The notes beneath the pieces were generated by a model. That model saw nothing but the letters and a program-made list of their open reading frames with translations. It ran no database searches and had not been told where the DNA came from. 64,000 nucleotides of DNA from assembly GCA_020744225.1 (NCBI GenBank), contig JAGMWG010000027.1:62001-126000 (forward strand), written 5' to 3'. A program made the translations under genes and the position numbers. The first letter of the stretch is position 1. Each line of letters begins with the position of its first letter. Shown here one piece after another: positions 33,303 to 44,404 of the stretch. The DNA is from Paraphoma chrysanthemicola (lineage: Eukaryota; Ascomycota; Dothideomycetes; Pleosporales; Phaeosphaeriaceae).

Positions 33303-36300
33303 CTAGCTTAGCGTAGGCGTGTTCCTGCCACGGCTGGCCGACATGCTGTAAGGAGCCTTGCAACCTATTAGTACTGTGATTGTGCTTGAATGGTACTCCA
33401 CCGCCGCTTACCAAGATCTTCTTTGCGTTGCAGATGCGCCACGCGAGGTTTCTGGCGTTTCCGTCGGCCTGGACAACTTCAGGGGCGAATTCGATGCCGA
33501 ACCTAGGATTCATTAGTCACTTCGTCGGCGAGTTTGCGAGAGTGCTGGTCACGAACATTTGGTGAACTGCAAAGACGACGCGCTTGGCGAACTTGCCATC
33601 TCGCTCGACCAGACTGCCAAAGCTCTCCTCTGGAGTGGACGGGGCAATCTCGGGATCGCGGTCAAAGCAATTTTGGATGACTGGCAGGAGGGCTTGCTCA
33701 GCCGCGCGATGAATCGTACCATTGGCGTCGACTTCAACGTCATCTTCGTCGAAGCGGGGAATGCGGATTTCAAAAGCTTGTGAGAGCGCCATGACATGGT
33801 GTTTACCGCCGTGGTGATACCTAAACTCGAAGACGCCGGTCGTCCACCATAGCTTGTCGCCGCAGAACTCTACTTCGCCAGTGTAGCAGTCCGTCTCCTC
33901 TTCTCCCCTGGAGCCTGCGGGTATTAGTTTGTCAGACACCAAGATTCCTTCCTCAGCTCGCGTCGAGTCGTAGACACCCTTGTTGGTGGCTACCCACCGC
34001 CCGTTGGAGCTAATGCGTGTAACTTCGCGGGATTGATTGTCGGCGACCATGTAGAGACCGATCCAGTCCTTCTTGCTGTGATTGATCGGAGCTTGCCAGC
34101 GCACCTTGATCGGCGCGCCATACTCTAGTACAAGTGTCTTGAACTCGCTTGTCCGAGGCGCAGGTGTTCTCGCTAGCTCGCCTTCGCGTCCACCATTCTT
34201 TTGACTCTCGACAGTCGGTGCTGATGGCGTGCCCTCAACCTTGAGTTTGTATTGTTTCGGGTCCAGACCTGCGAGGTCTTGGGGGAGTCTTGTGATCGAG
34301 ATGCGAGCCGGGTACGATTTGAAGAGCGCCGTTGTGTCTCGTACTATTGTCTCCACTCCAGCCGCCAATTTTGGCCTTGCATGGTCCAGGAGATCTTCGA
34401 TGAACTCGACTGTAGAGTTGAGATAATCGTCCGCGGCGGACTGCCAATTCTTGACGGGACTAGGAAGAGCTTGTCGCAGCGTTTTGCTAACACCTGAAAC
34501 TTCTCGGAGCTTCTTCCCATACAGATTCTGCATGTGGCGGCGCTCCACAAATTGCAAGAAACACAAGCTGAGAATGTGCGCAGTTGCAGACAGGTAAAAG
34601 ATGGGGGCGTTCCACGTAATGAGAGCCATTCCCCAAACGCCAGCCAGACCAAGGACACGCTCGGGATTGTTCAGGAAGCGGTATATACCCGAGTACGTTA
34701 GGTTGCTGGACGGCGGGTCGAAGAAAAAGTCGCCACAGAACCAGCCGAATTCACCCAACGACTCATATATGCTCATTGCAGTCCAGAGCTGTAGTGCAAC
34801 CAAGCTGACACCCAGAACATGCCTTAGAAGAGTCATGCCCGCATACCAGTCGGATGGAAAGGTGTACATCTTCCAGACAGCGGCCGCAAATGACGCATGG
34901 CACATTGTCATGCTAAGATGGTAGAGGGACTTCCACTGTCGCCAGGCCTCCTCCTTGGTGTCACCGTATTTGATGAAATGGCGGGTCCAGTTCTTCTTCT
35001 TAGATTGCCGATCGAGAATGTAACCCAATCCAAGGGCGTACCACAGTCGCCACAGGAAAGCGTGAATGAAGAGGAGTGACCGTACCGTGGTGGTATTTGG
35101 TGTTAGCGTGGCCATGCAGAACATGTAGAAGGAAAGTAGTACTACCGTGACGTCAATGGATCGATGGAAGTCTGTGTTTTGAAGGCCGACTATGTGGTGC
35201 ATTGGGGCAGGCTGTTGAACGGAATCATAGATGGCGCCGCCTTCAGCGAAAGCAGTATCGGAATGGGCTGTCATAGGACGATCGTCTTGCCCTATCCTCT
35301 CGGAGTTGTGTCGCGTTCGGCGTGGAGGTGGCGGGTTGTAGACCTTTTCAATGTGTGGGGTCTCTACGAGAGTCAAGAAGGCGAATTGGGCGCCATGGGC
35401 GATGATACTGATGAAAAGCACGTTGTAGCTGGCCATCATCAGAGCGATACCATAATAGCCTGCGTACCCAACAGAATACATTGGATGTCTAGGTCGTCAG
35501 TGTGCACTCCAGCATTGTTCCCCTGGTTTTACTTACGGCGCCATCTCGAATACCCCATCGAAGGTTAGTTGTTGATCGATGAGGTAGAAGAAGTCCCCCC
35601 AGTACCATGCATAGTCTTTGACTACGCGATGTGCGTCAAGCTTGACCCATCTGTCAACATGTGTGGTTAGTCATGGTTTTTGTCTGGTTGGTTCTGAAAA
35701 GTAGCGTACAGATTGAACAGAAAGAGGACGATTCCTGTGGTCCATCTTAGCGCCCAAAGTAGCCAGCTCTCTGGCGGGCGATTGAAGCAGGCAATCGCGA
35801 AGAGACAGTAGGATACAAAGTCACACATTAAGATCAAGTCTACGACGCGCCTGAATACGAGCCATGTGTTGTACTCGAGTGGGGCTTCTTCAAATTTGTA
35901 GTCCTTTGGGATCTTGGTCTCCATCTCACGCTTGATGAGCTTGTAGATGGTTGGGTATGGATTCTTGCCCGTCTCAGGCTTCTCGAAGATGTGCGAATTC
36001 TTTGCCCACAGAACAAGGCGGTTGTGCTTGGACTGGCCGTCGAGCAGCCACCCAATGCCTGCATTATAGGCAGCTCTCCAGAAGAGGAATATGACGGCAA
36101 AGGTGGGTATGCGGGCGCTTTTGGGCAGCACGTAGAGCGTGGCAATCAAGCCTGCAAGGGCAGCGAGGATGGCAATATCGGACAGGTTCTTGGGCTGCGA
36201 GGGCGAGAGGAGCTGTGAGACCATGTCGTGCGTCTGCGGCACAACGAACACTGCATATGCCGTGTCAGTGGAAAAGAGGAGCTCATGGGTGGAACAGTAT

Positions 36301-36531
36301 TGCTGTCATTTGGTAGCTCGCTACACAGTCTGGAAACTCACCTGTACCGTCTGGTGTCCGTCCAAACGTCTTTTTTTCTTGGTCATCCTTTTTGCTGTCT
36401 TCGTGGTCATTCAACTCCAATACTTTCCGTTTCGCATCGTCTGCATTGTGCATCTGCTGTGGTTTCGTCGGCAGTCTTTCTCGTAGCTGGCTACCGTCGG
36501 CCCCGGTGCCAGGGGTGGATACATCAGCCAT
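33303..36531 (-). CDS. CHO2: Phosphatidylethanolamine N-methyltransferase
   Basis: ER-membrane enzyme making the first SAM-dependent methylation of phosphatidylethanolamine on the way to phosphatidylcholine. Six exons: 36531-36342, 36250-35710, 35650-35537, 35488-33557, 33502-33412, 33356-33303; 973 aa, normal for fungal Cho2. Joins restore conserved sequence, e.g. '[14 protein letters not shown]', '[17 protein letters not shown]' (~282) and '[19 protein letters not shown]'. Two tandem PEMT-type repeats are visible, around the motif above and around '[16 protein letters not shown]' (~556); both have several membrane helices. The C-terminal third is soluble ('[17 protein letters not shown]'). 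The last two exons are tiny (91 and 54 bases) and end '...KKILAPYSM' plus 12 residues; stopping at the end of exon 4's open frame would lose this conserved tail. The 5' flank has a bHLH-type palindrome. Confidence 0.96.
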
Positions 36532-37449
36532 GGCGCGTAGAGATGCAACAAAAAAGCTGCAATTGACGTTGCGGAAGCTGGGTGAGGGGCGTGCGGCTAG
36601 ATATTTGGCGACTCTCAAGGTTGTGCGTGCCGGGGCGCTATGCAAGCATTATGCGGGACACCGTGTGCCTCGCTGGGATAGTGTGGAAGCGGTCGAGTTG
36701 GACGGATCCGCGCCAAGCGCAGGATGCGACAATTCTGCTGGCGAAATTCGATCACTGTGGGCTGCCAGTGGAGAGGTTGTGTGCGTAGAGTGTTGAACTC
36801 CAGCAGGCTTCCAATGTTGAAATTGTGCACGCTGTGTGAGGGCGTGAGGCGCTCGGCTGTTGTCAAGAGGTCGCGAAGAGAAGCACGCACTGGCACGTGC
36901 CAATGACGGCAGGACCCCACCAACTGCCGCTCGCTAGTGAGCGACGACCCGCCGTCGAACCGAACGCCTTGCACAACTGATGTTGGTTAAGATGTCGGGA
37001 TGCTCTTTCAAAGAAATGATTGCTCGATTCTACAAGTACAATTCCACATGCTATGGTCAGTGATGCATAAAAATTGAAATCGCGCCTTTGTTTTTTGGCA
37101 CCGATCTCAATCGACCGCAACATCTTTGCCTGCCTCCATGCATACAGTGGTTTATGTTTTGTAGAGCAAGCTAACGCAACTGAAGCACGCAATTAAGACA
37201 TTATCCAGAGCTTGAACCAATGAAGAGACACGAACAAAGTGAGTGCATCTGCCGCATCGTTGATGGTATGCACAGCCTCGGCGAGCACGGCCAGCCTATG
37301 ATTCTCGCACACCAAGTCAGCCATCAGGGATCATCGTCCTTGACACAGGAGACAGTTGTGAAAGCGTAAGCGACTCAAAGTCGTTGTGCGGCGCAGTTGA
37401 TCGAGTCGTGCACTTGATCGTCCAAGTGGGATGTTAAAGTCAAGGACAC
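36532..37449. other. CHO2 upstream region
   Basis: About 920 bases between CHO2 and the next minus-strand gene. It holds a CACGTG palindrome (listed separately). No gene recognised. Confidence 0.5.
36891..36902. promoter_or_regulatory. 12-bp palindrome with CACGTG E-box upstream of CHO2
   Basis: TGGCACGTGCCA is a perfect palindrome 360 bases upstream of the CHO2 ATG. CACGTG is a bHLH-factor core. In yeast, CHO2 is controlled by the bHLH pair Ino2/Ino4 through CATGTG-type sites; whether a similar factor binds here is inference. Confidence 0.4.
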
Positions 37450-38421
37450 TCATAACGACTTTGTCCGGCTTCTTCCATTTGTTGAAGCATTGCCTTTTAG
37501 TATGGGACATCGTCGGCCAGACATGCTAGGTAACGTATCATAAGCGCTTTGAATATTGTCTGGCGGTGATTGAATAGATAGCTGCTGTAACTTTTCACAT
37601 ATCGTCGCAGCTGTGGCTCGCCTTGCCGATGCCGCTTGTAAGTCGTGACTCGACCCAGTCTGACCGGCGGTGTTATTGCTGTCATGAAAAGCGGCTTTGC
37701 TGGTAGGCTGGAAGGCTACAGCTGCTGCATCGAGCAAGGAGCCGCCGTGTTGTAATCGTGAAGGTTGAGGACCGCCAGGAAGCACGTTATTGTCCTTCAC
37801 TTCTTGCATATGAGGGAAAGGTCGTTCCAAGTCCCGAATAGCGATAACGTCGCATTCTGAGTCTACAAGCTCATCAGGGGCGACATCCGCAGTGAAGAAG
37901 GGGTTGCAGCGTCGTTTCTCGAAAGGGGAGAGGACAACGTCGTCAGTCCAGCCAGTCCAGCTGATCTCAGTCGGTTCCGATCCCTCAATCGAGCATTGTG
38001 TCGTGCTTGACGTGTAGTCCACTAATGCGGGTGAGAAGGCCGCAAGCGTAAAAGGGCTGCTCTCTGCGATGTAAATGTTGGCATTGCAAGCCTGGAGGTT
38101 GTTCAGAAAGGCTTGCTCGTCCCTCTGGCGGTTCCTTATTTCGCGGTCTAGCTCTCGTCTACTTTGTTGAATCTTCTTTCGCTTTTTGCGCGGAGGCAGC
38201 GGATCTGCGCTCAGAAGTCGTTCGTTCCGAGCCTGCCTCTTTCGAAGAGCATTGAGATACGTGACGCAATTGGCAAGCCCAATCTCCAGAATGGTTTTCT
38301 CATGCCGCAGCCGGGCAGCTTTTACTGTCCATATGTTGTAGGGATCGACATGAGACAGATCCTGGGTCATGATGCCATTCATGGAAGCAAACGTACATGT
38401 GGTTGGCGAAATGAATTCCAT
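37450..38421 (-). CDS. Hypothetical basic coiled-coil protein
   Basis: Single exon, 323 aa from ATG 38421; a further ATG at 38496 is possible. The family is not recognised. Residues ~30-110 are strongly helical and basic ('RLRHEKTILEIGLANCVTYL', 'RRELDREIRNRQRDEQAFL') and include a nuclear-localisation-like run 'PPRKKRKKIQQSRR'. The rest is mixed and probably disordered, with 'ISWTGWTDDVVLSPFEKRR' and 'TICEKLQQLSIQSPPDNI'. A nuclear protein is plausible but unproven. No Cys/His cluster typical of zinc fingers. Long uninterrupted frame and biased composition support coding. Confidence 0.65.
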   Translation of the reverse strand: MEFISPTTCTFASMNGIMTQDLSHVDPYNIWTVKAARLRHEKTILEIGLANCVTYLNALRKRQARNERLLSADPLPPRKKRKKIQQSRRELDREIRNRQRDEQAFLNNLQACNANIYIAESSPFTLAAFSPALVDYTSSTTQCSIEGSEPTEISWTGWTDDVVLSPFEKRRCNPFFTADVAPDELVDSECDVIAIRDLERPFPHMQEVKDNNVLPGGPQPSRLQHGGSLLDAAAVAFQPTSKAAFHDSNNTAGQTGSSHDLQAASARRATAATICEKLQQLSIQSPPDNIQSAYDTLPSMSGRRCPILKGNASTNGRSRTKSL

Positions 38422-40700
38422 GCTGATGCGTTTACAGGGGCACGAGAGATGGGTGCACTGATGATGTGTATAAATTGGCTGCCGTACTGGCAGCACTAAA
38501 CAGCGTCTGAAACTGATACCTTGACTGGTGAAGGCGTCAAGGACGTCGGGTTAGCCGAGTTCCTTTGACATTGATCTTGCTATGGCGAACGAACGCGTGC
38601 AGCATCATGGACCATCTAGTCCGGTCCATTGGACTTCTTTCAGCCATGGGAAGGGCCACTCGCCCTCCGCGGAGGGAATACAATGCTTTGCACCAAGCCG
38701 CAACTGCGCCAAGTGTATCCCATGAAGTCGAGATATGGTTGACAGATACCTTGCGCTCTGGACCGCGCTCGACAATACAGAGGCCCTCGTATGGTATCTG
38801 CCCCGACGATAAAGCCTCCAATGAATGTTGCTGCGGGTTGTGGAAATAAGCACCTAGTGTCTGTGCCGCTTATCAAAGGGTGTCGCTGCAGGACTTTTGT
38901 GAGGTGAATCAGCTTCAAAGGACCACAAAGCACTTATGCGCAGCCGGTAGCCTGCCGTCACCGGCCTCTGTACAACTACTCACTAGCTCGGCATGCCGAA
39001 CAAGCAGCGCGGCGCACGTGTTCTAACTCGGACCAGGCAACGAGGAGTCACCTTTTCGGCCGTGGAATCCAGAAACAGAATCCAGGGTTGTCTTTGTCAC
39101 AATAGGACCCTTACGAAATGAGGCCCGTGTCCGAAGGCTTGACCCGACAACGTGGCTCAACGTGCAATCGAGTCCAGTCTACAAAACATGAGTTGTGCCT
39201 AACTTCTTTTGAAGCGACCTAATCTTGAAGTACTCTCCTTCTTGAAAGGTATACAGAGTTTGCGACAACTCGACAATGCCTCGTGTATGGCTGAATACAG
39301 AGTATAAAGAGTCACTTTTTCGTCCCTGCTTGGACACTACAACAGGACAATTGGCATTGCAGTAAGGGGATCCTTGAGCATCTCGTGGCGTGAGTAATGG
39401 CGTGAGGAATGGCCTGAGTGCGGAAGTGATTCAAGCACAGGCACATGTTGCAGTTTTTGGATAAGTTGACCTTGGAAGGCAGCAGCGTGCAGGCCACATC
39501 TTTGCAAGGGTGTCGTCTGGTATAGAAGAAACATCGTTGTCGCCCTGGCTACACGGCTCCGGTGAGGCTGAGATGTCTCGACGTGCCATGTGTCAGTATT
39601 CGTACTAGATGTCGAGGGAGAAGAGTGTCTGCTTTCAGAATAGTGCAAGGACCCAATGTGATGAGTTATTGCGGGTGCTCAGGCAGGTCACGCGTTCTCG
39701 GGGTTGTGTGCCCGTGGTGCCGAAGCGCGTTAGTAGCAAGCACCCACGTCAGCAATGAAGTCGCGTCTCGTGTGCCCTGAGATTAGTATTACATTCACGC
39801 TGTGTACTTCGGCTTGTCGCGAAATCTCAATCTCACATGCTTCGGTAAACGGAATTCCGCGTGTTCGAGTTCCTCTCGTTGCCTGTGCGTCGACGTCGCT
39901 AATCGAAAGGATCTTCTGACGCTTCGATCTTGCCGGCATGCTTCTTTGAGTCCCTCCGCATCGCACCTGGTACGGCAATATCTGTCGAGTCGCTGCACGG
40001 CCGTGCTGCCGTGCATTTTGGATGCAGATTAGTGTCTCTTGACCATATTCGGCTCGTCGCCTTCACTTATGCCGTTCAGCTCGCAACATGAAGCAAGTTC
40101 GACAATCGCATTTGTCACCTGGTCCGCCCAGTTCCGCCCTTGACGCCATCTTGATGCAGGTCCGGATCGTCGCCCCGCAGTATTCGCGCATCTGCAAGAA
40201 AAAGCACCAGCCATGGTTCGTTGTGCCTGAAGAACGCGGTTTGACGCGGCTGGTACTTTTTGGCGACGCTCTTTGCCAATGTGCATCTGGTGTTCGCCTC
40301 TTCAGGGTCCACGCTGCAGACTTTTGCATTCTTCAGAGAACTACCCCTCACGGTCAGATGAGGTCGACGTCATCACTCTACGAATCCACAAATAGTCTGC
40401 CAATGTCACTCATTCCACCACTCCGCCGCGGTATCTGATGTGGGGTCCGAGGGCTGACCATGCACGCCTTCCGACAAAGTAAGCACGCTTATGGTACCGT
40501 CATGGATCGTGAAGGTGTCAGCAAATGTGATTTGTCCATGCACGCAAGTTGTACATGTCCAGGTAACGCTAACGAAGCGGTACCTGGTCACATATGGTAG
40601 CACCTACACTAGACTTTCCAGACCTCTCCCGGACCCGTCAAACCCAAATGCTCCACAGCTAAGCGGCTAGGTACCGTCATTACGTATGGCCCCGGCACAG
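38422..40700. other. 2.3 kb without a recognisable gene
   Basis: Between the hypothetical basic protein (minus) and EGT1 (plus). Only short overlapping frames; no motif, repeat or RNA gene recognised. Confidence 0.5.
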
Positions 40701-40702
40701 GT

Positions 40703-40708
40703 TATAAG
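40703..40708 (+). promoter_or_regulatory. TATA-like element before EGT1
   Basis: TATAAG about 100 bases upstream of the EGT1 ATG; position fits a fungal core promoter. Confidence 0.4.
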
Positions 40709-40804
40709 TATCACGCAATCCTTGGTCGCCCAAAATGTCTGAGAACGCGGCTCTTTTACGAGCTAACCATTTAAAATCACCTCCTATTCGACGCCTCACG
40801 CACC

Positions 40805-43800
40805 ATGACTGCGGGAACCAAAGCGGAGATTATTGACATCCGTGTGGATACGGCCCACTCTGATGTTCTAGCAGACATCTCGAGTGGCTTGAGACCCAAG
40901 GCTGGGCACGAGAAGAAGCTCCCGACCCTGCTGCTGTACGACGAAGCGGGCTTGCGGCTGTTCGAAGATATAACCTACCTGGACGAATACTACTTGACCA
41001 ATGCTGAGATTGAGGTATTGGAGAATTATGCCGACGAGATAGCACAACGTATCCAACCAGGCTCGGTTCTGGTTGAGCTTGGGAGCGGGTACGAGTTTAT
41101 CCACTGTCCTTGTATGAACGAAAACGGGCCGTGGGCTTCGTGAATACTGATTGCCATTAGCAACCTTCGCAAAGTCAACATACTCCTGCAGGCGATTGAC
41201 CGTCTTGGCAAGGACGTCGAGTACTATGCGGTCGATCTCTCGCTCCCAGAACTGCAGAGAACTTTCGCCGAGATTCCTATCGGTAAGTACCCTGGCATCT
41301 TAGGCACGAGGTCGTAACGTGGCCGCATATACGCGGTCTCAGGAACGGGCGAGCTGTCATTGGACGATAAAGGGCGTACCTATCGTGATCATGCTTTGGC
41401 CAATCATTGACACGCCCATTGCGTCGGCGCTCCACTACAACCATACATTACATGTCTTGGATAAGCTGATAAGGTAGTAGAGGGTTATAAACACGTGACT
41501 TGCCACGGGCTCTTTGGCACCTATGACAATGCCCTCGAGTGGTTAAAATCATCAAGCGTCAGGGATAAGCCAAAAGCCATCTTGTGGCTAGGGTCAAGTC
41601 TGGGCAACTTCAAGCGACACGAGGTTCCTCCGTTTCTAGCCGGGTTTCGAGAAGCGATCCGGCCGGGTGACACGATGCTGATTGGCATCGACTCCTGCAA
41701 AGACGCAGACCGGGTGTACCACGCGTACAGTAAGCTTACCAACACAAATTCCGCGGTGGTCCTTTCGCTAATCTGCACCTCGCGAATAACAGACGACCGC
41801 GACAACGTAACGCACGAGTTCATTCTCAACGGCCTCAAACACGCCAACGCACTCATGAAGAAGACTGCCTTCAAGATCGAAGATTGGGAGGTGATTGGCG
41901 AGTATGACATGGTAGAGGGCAGGCACCATGCGTTTGTCTCACCTCGGAAGGATGTTATCGTGGACGGTGTTCTCATACCTCAGGGTGAGAGAGTTCGCAT
42001 CGAGGAGAGCTACAAATACTCTCGTGACGAGATATTGAAGCTATGGGAAGAGGCGGGATTGGCTGGCAACACGGTGTGGTCTAATGTTCGAGGAGACTAT
42101 GGTGAGTGGTGTCGGGTTGTCGCGAACACATTACTGACATGATCAGGCTTACATCTTGTATCTAAGCCTGCTGTTTTCTTTCCGACAAAGCCAGAACAAT
42201 ACGCAGCTCAACCTGTACCATCAATGGCTGAGTGGCGCGAGCTCTGGGCGGCCTGGGATGCCGTAACCAGGAAGATGATTCCCGAAGCTGAGCTGCTTTC
42301 AAAGCCCATCAACTTGCGTAACGAGTGCATTTTCTACCTGGGCCATATTCCCACCTTTCTCGATATCCACCTCGCGCGTGCCACAGATGGAAGCCCGTCC
42401 GACCCAGCGCACTTTTGGAAAATCTTCGAGAGGGGCATTGATCCTGATGTGGATGACCCAACAAAATGTCACGATCACTCTGAACTGCCTGAGTCTTGGC
42501 CGCCTCTGGAGCAGATATTGCAGCACCAAGAGAGCGTGCGTGACAGGGCTGAAGCTCTCTACGCGTCAGGCAAAGCCGAATCAGACCCTCGTGTTGCTCG
42601 AGCTCTTTGGCTTGGCTTTGAGCATGAAGCCATGCATTTAGAGACTCTCCTCTATATGCTTATTCAGAGCGAGAAGGTGCTGCCACCTCCTGGCACTGTA
42701 GCGCCGGACTTCCAAGCGTTGGCTAGACAGTCGGCTACAGTTGCTGTTCCGAACGAGTGGTTTACAGTGCCTGAGGCGGATATCAGAATTGGCCTAGATG
42801 ATCCAGAAGGAGACACCAACACGACACGATACTTTGGCTGGGACAACGAAAGGCCGCAACGTAGCGTACAAGTAAAGTCATTCCGTGCCAAAGCGCGACC
42901 AATCACCAACGGCGAATTTGCTACCTACCTGGCGCAGACTGGCAAGACCAAGATTCCAGCATCATGGAGCGAACATGCCTATACCAACAACCATAACACA
43001 AACACCAGCAAGAGAGATAGCGTAATCAACGGTCATCAGAATGGCGTCAATGGTGCCTCCGACAAGATCGCGACCGGCAGATTTGTCCGCACTGTCTACG
43101 GTACTATTCCACTCGAATACGCACTAGACTGGCCTATCATGGCCTCGTACGATGAGCTTGTCGGCTGCGCTCAGTGGATGGGAGGCAGGATTCCCACCAT
43201 GGAGGAAGCGCGCAGCATCTACAGTTACGTGGATTCGCTCAGGGCCCCGGAGATTGAGAAGGCGCTGGGCAACACGATTCCAGCCGTGAACGGGTAAGTT
43301 TGCATGAAATGTCCCAGTCGTTAGTGCTCATTGTTGCCAGACACTTGATCAACAACGGAGTTGATGAGAGCCCGCCATCCAAGCCTTTGTCCAACGGCGC
43401 CTCTGGCGCAGGCTCTCGTCCTAATCCACATGACCTCTTCATCGACTTGGAGGGAGCCAACGTGGGTTTCAAGCACTGGCACCCAGTTTCGGTGACTGAC
43501 AAGGGCAACAAGCTCTGTGGCCAGTCCGACTTGGGGGGTGTTTGGGAATGGACGAGTACTGTGCTGGAGCGGCATGAGGGCTTTGAACCGATGGCGCTGT
43601 ACCCAGGATACACCGGTATGTCGAACAGCTGGAACATGATTCATTAGCTAACTCGGGGCAGCGGACTTCTTCGATGGCAAGCATAATGTCACGCTTGGTG
43701 GCTCTTGGGCTACGCATCCCCGCCTCGCGGGAAGGAAGACTTTGTAAGTGGTGTACGAGGAGTCGAGCCGGGTCTTGCTAACAGTACGATAGTGTGAACT

Positions 43801-43859
43801 GGTATCAGCGAAACTACCCCTACGTTTGGGCCGGCGCGCGTATCGTCAGTGACCTTTGA
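40805..43859 (+). CDS. EGT1: Ergothioneine synthase Egt1 (His trimethylase + sulfoxide synthase)
   Basis: Fused fungal enzyme that trimethylates histidine to hercynine with SAM (EgtD-like N-terminal half) and then joins cysteine through an iron-dependent sulfoxide synthase (EgtB-like C-terminal half). Eight exons: 40805-41088, 41161-41282, 41481-41729, 41793-42101, 42147-43293, 43341-43615, 43662-43743, 43793-43859; 844 aa. Introns 45-198 bases. The 63-base intron 41730-41792 is in frame; removing it restores 'YHAYNDRDNVTHEFI', as expected for the family. EgtD part: 'LLYDEAGLRLFEDITYLDEYY', 'LVELGSGNLRKV' SAM loop, 'LWLGSSLGNF'. EgtB part: DinB-like helices with iron motif 'HEAMHLE' (His481, His485, Glu487), then FGE-sulfatase-like domain ('GGVWEWTSTVLERHEGF', 'NVTLGGSWATHPRLAGR', 'NWYQRNYPYVWAGAR'). 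Complete. Confidence 0.97.
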
Positions 43860-44404
43860 GATATAGTCAGGAATATGGCGGGTTGTTGTCGTCGGCTGCG
43901 TTTGCAGCTCGCTCGATCGCCGTGAAACATGCCGACTGCACGCAGCCGCGATTTTGCTCACCGCACCTCAGGCAAGTAGCTTTCAATTTTGACACTGTAG
44001 CGCCATCTCTAAAGTTCTGAGCTATGCATGTGCTTTGCTTTGGCGAATATCTTTTGGCGAATGTCAAATGCTGTCGTTTCCGTTGTGTTGAAGTCTCCGT
44101 TTGTTCACACGCTCGCTCTTTCCTCCATAGCAACGTCAGTGGAAAAGAAAAATAAACAGCAGGTGCCCGCGTCGCGCACCACAATTTTGTTCCCGCCCCG
44201 CACTCTAGCCGTGTTTCTCCCAATTGCACTGGCATTCACTGCTGCTATGCGAGATAATTGTCTCAGCCGCCCGCTACTTCTGATGCACCCTTCTTCCCCG
44301 ACCGCTTCCTCTTCCTCACACTGCACTCTACAGTGCGCCATCCACTCAACTCAGGCGCGGCCATCAACCCAACACCCAGCACGAGCATTTCAACCAACTG
44401 CACC
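43860..44404. other. Intergenic between EGT1 and PHD gene
   Basis: About 545 bases, pyrimidine-rich in the last 150, presumably the promoter and leader of the downstream gene. No separate gene recognised. Confidence 0.5.

Noticed and set aside
33503..33556. Alternative CHO2 end using the read-through stop at 33517
   Set aside because: It removes the conserved C-terminal sequence, and the GTTCGT..CTAG intron restores it.
44028..44404. Plus-strand frame overlapping the PHD gene promoter
   Set aside because: Ser/Pro/Thr-rich chance frame ending inside the first exon of the PHD gene.
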